Shown here: piece by piece, positions 5,920 to 6,092 of the stretch
Layout: each line of letters opens with the position of its first letter
How positions within the stretch are numbered: the first letter of the stretch is position 1
DNA from: Flavobacteriales bacterium
Lineage (GTDB): Bacteria; Bacteroidota; Bacteroidia; Flavobacteriales_D; Crocinitomicaceae
Reading direction: 5' to 3'
DNA length: 6,092 nucleotides
Assembly (NCBI GenBank): GCA_947458985.1
Contig: CANHBA010000137.1
Span: 1-6,092 of the forward strand
Program-made: the position numbers and the translations under genes
Notes under the pieces: model-generated
The model's input: the letters and a program-made list of their open reading frames with translations, nothing else
Told to the model about the DNA's origin: nothing
The model's database searches: none

Positions 5920-6092
5920 GATGCAGGAGTATAGAAAGTATGAGTCAAGGCCTTTTTAAAGGCGGCAATAGGGAGTTGATGCTGGTCGCTGTCTTCGAAA
6001 ATTGCTTTTTTCTGGGCGCCGGTAATCATGAGATACAAATTTTTTGTCCGACGCAAAACCGGACCATTGAAGGTAATGCGCAAGTTGGGTTC
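5916..6092 (-). CDS. pgl: Probable 6-phosphogluconolactonase (Pgl), C-terminal 58 residues only
   Basis: An open frame enters from the right edge on the minus strand, with the first codon starting at base 6092, and ends at TGA (5918-5916). The 58 residues begin EPNLRITFNGPVLRRTKNLYLMITGAQK. This fits the end of the Pgl/DevB (glucosamine-6-phosphate isomerase-like) family, where an 'R-x-T-x-x-x-P-x-x-x-x-A/T-x-x-x-x-x-x-x-T-G-x-x-K' pattern occurs near the C-terminus. Pgl hydrolyses 6-phosphogluconolactone to 6-phosphogluconate, the substrate of the next gene, edd. The TGA overlaps the edd ATG by four bases (ATGA), which supports one operon. The start and most of the gene, and any zwf gene further upstream, are outside the window. 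The identification rests on a short fragment plus context; a related sugar-phosphate isomerase domain protein is the alternative. Confidence 0.8.
   Translation of the reverse strand, partial: EPNLRITFNGPVLRRTKNLYLMITGAQKKAIFEDSDQHQLPIAAFKKALTHTFYTPAS

Overview
The window looks like a chromosomal segment of a Bacteroidota bacterium, probably of the class Flavobacteriia or a close relative. This is inferred from several things: three gene starts without a Shine-Dalgarno sequence, candidate promoters of the TAnnTTTG type just upstream of start codons, a secreted subtilase of the kind common in this phylum with a signal peptide ending in 'SFAQ', and a thioredoxin reductase with a CAVC active site. 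The genus cannot be named from this sequence. The segment is densely coded, with no intergenic gap above about 160 bases. I see no RNA genes, insertion sequences, CRISPR arrays, att sites or other mobile-element marks.

Layout from left to right. (1) Bases 1-227, plus strand: the 3' end of a GNAT-family acetyltransferase, whose stop codon lies in the loop of a strong hairpin terminator. (2) Bases 300-1250, minus strand: trxB, thioredoxin reductase, convergent with the acetyltransferase and probably sharing its terminator, which can work in both directions. (3) Bases 1251-1406: a divergent promoter region. (4) Bases 1407-2990, plus strand: a secreted S8 (subtilisin-like) serine protease with an unusually long segment between catalytic Asp and His, followed by a perfect 14-bp hairpin terminator. 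(5) Bases 3072-4091, plus strand: a TerC/Alx-family membrane protein whose candidate promoter sits in the tail of the preceding terminator. (6) Bases 4120-5919, minus strand: edd, 6-phosphogluconate dehydratase. (7) Bases 5916-6092, minus strand: the C-terminal 58 residues of a probable 6-phosphogluconolactonase (pgl), overlapping the edd start by ATGA.

The clearest functional grouping is pgl-edd. These are consecutive steps of the Entner-Doudoroff route: Pgl hydrolyses 6-phosphogluconolactone and Edd dehydrates 6-phosphogluconate to KDPG. The next enzyme, KDPG aldolase (eda), is not downstream of edd. Instead the operon ends against the convergent terC-like gene. The other genes (acetyltransferase, TrxB, protease, TerC) appear to be independent single-gene units for housekeeping, redox, secretion and metal roles.

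I did not find convincing evidence of an undescribed multi-gene system. The points most worth a second look are the large helical insert in the protease, an apparent extra loop in the TerC protein, and the compact sharing of terminators and promoters between neighbouring genes.
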